10,492 bases of DNA, taken from Candidatus Aminicenantota bacterium. GTDB lineage: Bacteria; Acidobacteriota; Aminicenantia; UBA2199. The position numbers and the translations under genes were made by a program. Location of the stretch: assembly GCA_024644125.1 (NCBI GenBank), contig JAHELQ010000152.1, forward strand, positions 1 to 10,492. Direction: 5' to 3'. Of the stretch, positions 6,186 to 10,492 are shown piece by piece. Under the pieces are notes generated by a model that saw nothing but the letters and a program-made list of their open reading frames with translations, had not been told where the DNA came from and searched no databases. Position 1 is the first letter of the stretch. Every line of letters starts with the position of its first letter.

Positions 6186-7856
6186 TCAGGTCACCCGGAA
6201 TACCTCTTCCACTGTAGTCATTCCTTTGAGCCATTTAAATATGGCATCATCCCGAAGCGACTTGAAGTACTTTTGCCGCAACACGCCTTTAAGGTAATCG
6301 TACTCCTTATGATTCAATAAAGCGCTTTTTAATTCATCTGTAAATTCGAGAATTTCGAAAACTCCCATCCGCCCCCTATAACCGGTGTTTGCGCAGACTT
6401 CACAGCCATCTCCTTTATAGAGCGAACGGTCCCGGAGCCCTAACTTCGCCTGCACTATATCCGCGCCCAGTTCTTTAAGAATGGCTGGATCCGCAACAGC
6501 CGGCCTCCGGCAATGGGGGCAAATCCGACGAACCAATCTCTGGGCGATCACGCCAAGGAGCGACGAATTAACCAGATATTCATCCACCCCCATGTCTACC
6601 AACCGGGTGATCGCCGATAGCGCGTCGTTGGTGTGCAACGTTGCCAATACCAGATGGCCGGTCAGCGAGGCGCGGATGGCGATCTCGGCGGTTTCCCGGT
6701 CGCGGATTTCACCGATCATGATAACATCCGGGTCCTGTCTCAAAATATTGCGTAATATACTGGCGAAAGTGAGGCCGATTTGCTCCAGCACCTGGATCTG
6801 CGAAATCCCTTCGATCTGGTATTCGACGGGATCTTCCACAGTGATGATCTTTCTCTCTTTGGTATTCAACTGGCTGAGAATCGAATATAGGGATGTGGAT
6901 TTGCCTGAGCCGGTGGGCCCTGTAATCAGCACCAAACCGAAGTTGTGGCTGATAAAACGCCGCACCAACCTGATATCGAATTCTTCCATTCCCAGCGTGT
7001 CGATATCGTAATTGATGTTCTCTTTTTCCAACAGGCGCATTACGATATTCTCGCCGTAGATTGTCGGCAGAGTGGAGACCCTGATATCGAACAACCGGCC
7101 GGAAACCCGCAATTGGATTCGCCCGTCCTGGGGAAGCCGCTTCTCTCCGATATCCAGATCCGCCATAATTTTGATGCGGGAGATAATGGCCGACGCGGTG
7201 CTTGCCAACACCTGGTCGATATCCTGGAGCACGCCGTCGATACGGTAGCGAATTTTAAGATAATCGCTATGGCTTTCTAAATGGATATCCGACGCCCGGT
7301 ATTCGGCGGCCCGCGAGATCATGGAATTGACGAATTTAATGATAGGCGCCTCGGCGGCGAGATCTTTGAGCTTCTCAATCTCATCCCGCCCGAATTCCGC
7401 TTCCCCTTTTTCAAAATGTTTCAAGCGGAAAAAATTGGACAATTCCCGGTATTTGCGGTCGTCTGCCATCAAATACACGATGCTGTACTCGCTGTACAAC
7501 TCCTGGACCACTTCAATAGGATACGTGATCAAGGGATCCTTCAGAGCGAAATGCATCACTCCGTCATGAACGAACAACGGAATCAATTCGTTGGCGATGA
7601 ACCAATCGGGAGCGATCTCCTGGAGGGGGGAAAAATCGAGGGCGGAAAAGTCTTTCACCTTCGACTTCACTTCGGGAATTTCAAACTGTATCGACAGGGC
7701 AGAAGCTAATTGCTCTTCTGAAATAACGCCGGAGTTGAGTAGAATCTCGCCCAACCTACCGCCGTATTCCCCCTGGAATTTGAGGGCTTTTTCGATTTCT
7801 GAGCGTGGAATGGCAAAATGGCTCTCCAGGATTTCACCGAACAATCGCTGCTGCAT
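6186..7856 (-). CDS. gspE: Type II secretion ATPase GspE
   Basis: This 556-residue protein is a cytoplasmic hexameric ATPase that powers pseudopilus extension. Residues about 1-140 form a GspE/MshEN-type N-terminal domain (GRLGEILLNSGVI). The ATPase core shows Walker A GPTGSGKST (313-321), the Asp box TVEDPVEY (339-346), Walker B DVIMIGEIRD (377-386) and the His box ATLHTND (405-411). A tetracysteine zinc site, typical of GspE and PilB, is present as C446-x-x-C449 and C485-x-x-C488. The start at ATG 7856 is supported by AAGGAG (7863-7868) with 6 nt spacing. It lies 32 nt after gspG and 1 nt before gspF. All catalytic motifs are intact. PilB is the alternative family, but the neighbours point to type II secretion. 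Confidence 0.96.
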   Translation of the reverse strand: MQQRLFGEILESHFAIPRSEIEKALKFQGEYGGRLGEILLNSGVISEEQLASALSIQFEIPEVKSKVKDFSALDFSPLQEIAPDWFIANELIPLFVHDGVMHFALKDPLITYPIEVVQELYSEYSIVYLMADDRKYRELSNFFRLKHFEKGEAEFGRDEIEKLKDLAAEAPIIKFVNSMISRAAEYRASDIHLESHSDYLKIRYRIDGVLQDIDQVLASTASAIISRIKIMADLDIGEKRLPQDGRIQLRVSGRLFDIRVSTLPTIYGENIVMRLLEKENINYDIDTLGMEEFDIRLVRRFISHNFGLVLITGPTGSGKSTSLYSILSQLNTKERKIITVEDPVEYQIEGISQIQVLEQIGLTFASILRNILRQDPDVIMIGEIRDRETAEIAIRASLTGHLVLATLHTNDALSAITRLVDMGVDEYLVNSSLLGVIAQRLVRRICPHCRRPAVADPAILKELGADIVQAKLGLRDRSLYKGDGCEVCANTGYRGRMGVFEILEFTDELKSALLNHKEYDYLKGVLRQKYFKSLRDDAIFKWLKGMTTVEEVFRVT

Positions 7857-7888
7857 TACCCTCTCCTTAAATTATCCTCTCTTTCCTG

Positions 7889-8314
7889 TCACTCGTTTCC
7901 AACTGTATAATTAAAAATATCCGCGTTTTCCCCTTCGCCGCCCGGTTGGCCATCGGCTCCCTGGCTGTATAATTCAAAGGTGTAATTCTTTCCGGGATAG
8001 ACATATAAATAGTCCCTACCCCATGGATCTTTAGGAATGCCTTTCTCGAGATAAGGGCCATCCCAATTATTGCTGTTTTCCGGCTGTTTCATCAAGGCTT
8101 CGAGCCCCTCGTCGCTGGTGGGATACCGGCCGGTATCCAGCTTGAACATTTTGATGGCGTTCTCAACCATCACAATTTGGGTTTTGGTGATCTGTTTCTT
8201 TGATTTTTCAACCTTTTTAAACAGTCGGGGTACGATCAATGTGGCGATCATACTCATGATGATGACCACGATAATAATTTCAATCAGCGTAAAGCCCTTG
8301 TTTTTTTCTCTCAT
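7889..8314 (-). CDS. gspG: Major pseudopilin GspG
   Basis: This 141-residue protein is the main subunit of the periplasmic pseudopilus that pushes substrates through the secretin. A 7-residue positively charged leader ends in Gly7, followed by FTLIE, the prepilin peptidase recognition site. Phe8 becomes the methylated first residue and Glu12 is the conserved Glu5. Residues 8-30 are the hydrophobic helix. The C-terminal part has the GspG hallmarks YPTSDEGLEAL, KDPWGRDY and SQGADGQPGGEG-x-x-ADI, the last being the calcium-binding loop. Its ATG overlaps the gspD stop codon (ATGA, 8311-8314), and GGAG lies 8 nt upstream inside gspD, so translation is coupled. No minor pseudopilin genes (GspH-K) are seen nearby, so they must lie elsewhere. 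A prepilin peptidase (GspO/PilD) is required and is not in the window. Confidence 0.97.
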   Translation of the reverse strand: MREKNKGFTLIEIIIVVIIMSMIATLIVPRLFKKVEKSKKQITKTQIVMVENAIKMFKLDTGRYPTSDEGLEALMKQPENSNNWDGPYLEKGIPKDPWGRDYLYVYPGKNYTFELYSQGADGQPGGEGENADIFNYTVGNE

Positions 8315-10428
8315 TGTCCATTCTCCATATATATATATTCGGCAATGTTCTTTTTAACGCCGTCCACAATTTCCTTCATGTCGCTACTTTTGCGGATGGT
8401 TTTGGAATTGATGAACACCACGAGCTCCGTTTTGCGAGTGCGGCGGGAAGATTTTTTAAACAGCGATCCCAGGAGGGGAATTCTCGACAGCAGCGGAATG
8501 CCGGATTGGGAATTGGTTTTCTTTTCCTGGATCAAGCCGCCGATAAAGGCGATCTCTCCCTCTTTGACGATCATGGTGGTTTTGATTGTCCGCTTCAATA
8601 TCTCCGGCGACGAAATATCGGTGAGTTTGTTCTCCTGCGCTTCACTGATTTCCTGGGAAATTTCCAGGGCGATTTTATTGTCCGACAAAATCGCCGCCTT
8701 CACCTTCAGTATGATACCTGTGCTGATGTATTGGATAGAACGGTAAGGAAAGTAATTCTGCGTTGAGCTGGTCTGGCCGCTGGCGGGGGTCTGTCCGACC
8801 TGGTTGTAACCGCCGGATTCGCTGGAAATCACCGGCACATCGGCGCCTACAGTGATTTCCGCCTCGGCGTTTTCCGCCACTGTTAGTTTCGGAGTCGATA
8901 TAATGTCTATTTTGCTGTCGGATACCAGGGCGTTGAGCAACACCTCGAAATCGGTCCCCGGTAAGGTGCCCCGCAGGAAAGCGTTGCTCCCGGTTGGAAT
9001 AACGTTACTTCCGTCCGCGTTATAACCTTTGAAAACCCCCAATCCCCCTTTGGTTCCGAAAGAAGTTCGGTACAAATATTTGTCGATCCAGAATTCCAGT
9101 CCCAGTTGAGTATCGGAATCGAGCGATACCTCACCGATGATCACTTCGACAAACACCTGGTTGCGGGGTACATCGATCTTCTGGATAATGTCCCTCAACT
9201 CCCGGTACTGCACCGGCGACGCCACAATGACCAGGGTGTTGGTCTCTTTTATCGGCACGACACTGATATCGTCTCCAATCTGCTCCGCGGCTGGCGTATT
9301 GCCCCTGGCGGGTTTGGCCGAAGGGAGGGCGGCGGGCGCCGATTTGCGGTTGGGGCCAAGGCCCTCTTTGGCGAATTCCTTCAACACCTGGAACACCGAG
9401 TCCACTTCGACATTCTTCAATTTGTAGGCATACACATTGCGGGACTCGCCAGCGGCTTCCGGTACATCCAATGTCTTGAGCCAATAGAGAACCCGTTCTG
9501 CCCATCCCCCCACCGATGTGATCACCAATAGGCTGTTCAATTTTTCCAACGGAATCAACAATAAACTACGGGCATCCTCAACCTGCTTGAGATCAATGCC
9601 GTCGGCTTCGAGCAATTGCTTGAGTTTTTCGCCGAAATCATAAATATCCCAATATTTAGGAGAGATCATCAAAATGGATTTTTCTTTAAATTGAGCCCGG
9701 TCTAAAAGATCGATGAACGAGAGACTGTACCGGATATCCTCCAGAATTCCGCCAATAAGAAGAAGGTTTAGTTCTTTGATAACTTGAATCTCGGAAGATG
9801 CGGGAAGCCGGGACAAGAGAATTCCCTTCAAAGCCTCCGGAGAAATATTGTAGAACGGCACCAGGAATACGACCTCTTCACCTTCCGCGGCATTCAGATC
9901 CGCGGGCACGGTCCGTCCGTACACGATCGGTCCCTTGAGAGTCAACTTCGTCCCTTTGCGCAGGTCAAAAACATAGGTGTTTTGCGTACGGGTCACTGCC
10001 ACATTGTGCAAATCGAGGATGCTCTGAAATAGTTTAAAGACATTTTCCTGCTTCAAGTCTTCGGTCATCTTGATCGAAAATTTCTTCTTTAAGCCTTTCA
10101 CGGCATCGGATATATAATAATTCATCTTGAAGACACCGGACATCATGGCTTCGATAAAATCCGGTAGTTCGATATTGTCGAAATTCATCAAATATTCGCC
10201 CGCTTTGGGTTGTCCCGCAATGGAGGAGATGAGAGAGCCGGCTTCCGGTTGTTGCACCCAGGAAAAATTTTCCTGCTTTCCGGCCTTGCCCGTCCCTTCC
10301 ACAGGAGCGGCCTCTTCTTGCGATACGCCTTTCTTTATCAAGTTGAGCGGTTGATGTTTCCGGGGAACACAGGCGGTTGCAAGAGCTACCGCCATCAGCA
10401 ACACGAAACAACGTTTGGTTTGCCTCAT
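8311..10428 (-). CDS. gspD: Type II secretion outer-membrane secretin GspD
   Basis: This protein has 705 residues from ATG 10428 and forms the outer-membrane channel for folded proteins. An upstream in-frame ATG at 10449 lies before the strong GGGGAGGT (10438-10445), so it is rejected. Residues 1-20 look like a signal peptide with a lipobox-like ATAC (Cys20), so the secretin may be a lipoprotein. Domains in order: N0 about 80-157, N1 about 185-245, N2 about 250-322, N3 about 330-420, and the secretin domain about 424-678. N3 contains a Pro/Ala-rich linker (359-385). The secretin domain shows VGADVPVIS (527-535), the gate-region motif, and the signature IGGLIQ (629-634) through GIPLLSRIPLLGSLF (643-657) to ELVVFI (668-673). 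The tail after 680 is short, so a classic C-terminal S domain for pilotin binding is doubtful. It is the first visible gene of the gspDGEF cluster. A PilQ-type secretin is less likely. Confidence 0.95.
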   Translation of the reverse strand: MRQTKRCFVLLMAVALATACVPRKHQPLNLIKKGVSQEEAAPVEGTGKAGKQENFSWVQQPEAGSLISSIAGQPKAGEYLMNFDNIELPDFIEAMMSGVFKMNYYISDAVKGLKKKFSIKMTEDLKQENVFKLFQSILDLHNVAVTRTQNTYVFDLRKGTKLTLKGPIVYGRTVPADLNAAEGEEVVFLVPFYNISPEALKGILLSRLPASSEIQVIKELNLLLIGGILEDIRYSLSFIDLLDRAQFKEKSILMISPKYWDIYDFGEKLKQLLEADGIDLKQVEDARSLLLIPLEKLNSLLVITSVGGWAERVLYWLKTLDVPEAAGESRNVYAYKLKNVEVDSVFQVLKEFAKEGLGPNRKSAPAALPSAKPARGNTPAAEQIGDDISVVPIKETNTLVIVASPVQYRELRDIIQKIDVPRNQVFVEVIIGEVSLDSDTQLGLEFWIDKYLYRTSFGTKGGLGVFKGYNADGSNVIPTGSNAFLRGTLPGTDFEVLLNALVSDSKIDIISTPKLTVAENAEAEITVGADVPVISSESGGYNQVGQTPASGQTSSTQNYFPYRSIQYISTGIILKVKAAILSDNKIALEISQEISEAQENKLTDISSPEILKRTIKTTMIVKEGEIAFIGGLIQEKKTNSQSGIPLLSRIPLLGSLFKKSSRRTRKTELVVFINSKTIRKSSDMKEIVDGVKKNIAEYIYMENGQ

Positions 10429-10437
10429 ATCAGAACG

Positions 10438-10445
10438 ACCTCCCC
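10438..10445 (-). promoter_or_regulatory. Ribosome binding site that fixes the gspD start
   Basis: GGGGAGGT on the minus strand lies 9 nt upstream of ATG 10428. The first in-frame ATG, 10447-10449, is upstream of this site and has only a weak AAGG about 11 nt before it. The region beyond it, 10450-10492, is an A-rich minus-strand leader (long T runs on the plus strand) with no recognisable promoter inside the window. Confidence 0.75.
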
Positions 10446-10492
10446 TCATTATTTTTTTGGCCTTGTTTTTTTTTGTTTTGTTTTTTTCTATT

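Noticed and set aside
6481..7011. 176-codon plus-strand open frame opposite gspE
   Set aside because: Antisense to the conserved ATPase motifs, so codon bias of gspE explains the open frame.

Overview
The window comes from a diderm (Gram-negative-type) bacterium with a type II secretion system. An outer-membrane secretin gene, a GspE-type ATPase, a GspF-type inner-membrane protein and a pseudopilin are all present, and the genes have Shine-Dalgarno sites and ordinary sigma-70-like promoters. The phylum cannot be fixed from sequence alone. The domain-rich secreted subtilases would fit a deltaproteobacterial, planctomycete or candidate-phylum lineage, but this is only an impression. Every supported gene reads on the minus strand, so transcription runs from the right edge toward position 1.

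Right half (about 4.9-10.4 kb): a compact cluster in transcription order gspD (secretin), gspG (major pseudopilin), gspE (ATPase), gspF (platform protein). gspD and gspG overlap in an ATGA, gspG and gspE are 32 nt apart, and gspE and gspF are 1 nt apart, so this is almost certainly one operon with translational coupling. GspC, the other pseudopilins, GspL/M and the prepilin peptidase are not in the window.

Left half (1-4.9 kb): two tandem paralogous genes for large secreted subtilisin-like (S8) serine proteases. The first to be read (1463-4786) is complete at 1107 residues. It has a signal peptide, a propeptide, a catalytic domain split by a jelly-roll-like insertion just before the catalytic serine, an Ig-like domain, and seven C-terminal repeats of about 52 residues that look like a seven-bladed beta-propeller. 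The second (1258 to the window edge) is cut inside the same jelly-roll insertion. Each gene has its own candidate promoter and a leader containing an inverted repeat. A hairpin terminator lies between them.

Working model (inference): the Sec pathway exports the proteases to the periplasm, and the neighbouring type II system could carry them across the outer membrane. The complete protease has no visible Por-type or PEP-CTERM sorting tail. No mobile element, CRISPR array, tRNA or rRNA was seen. The most notable items are the split-domain protease architecture, the tandem duplication, and the palindromic elements in the protease leaders.
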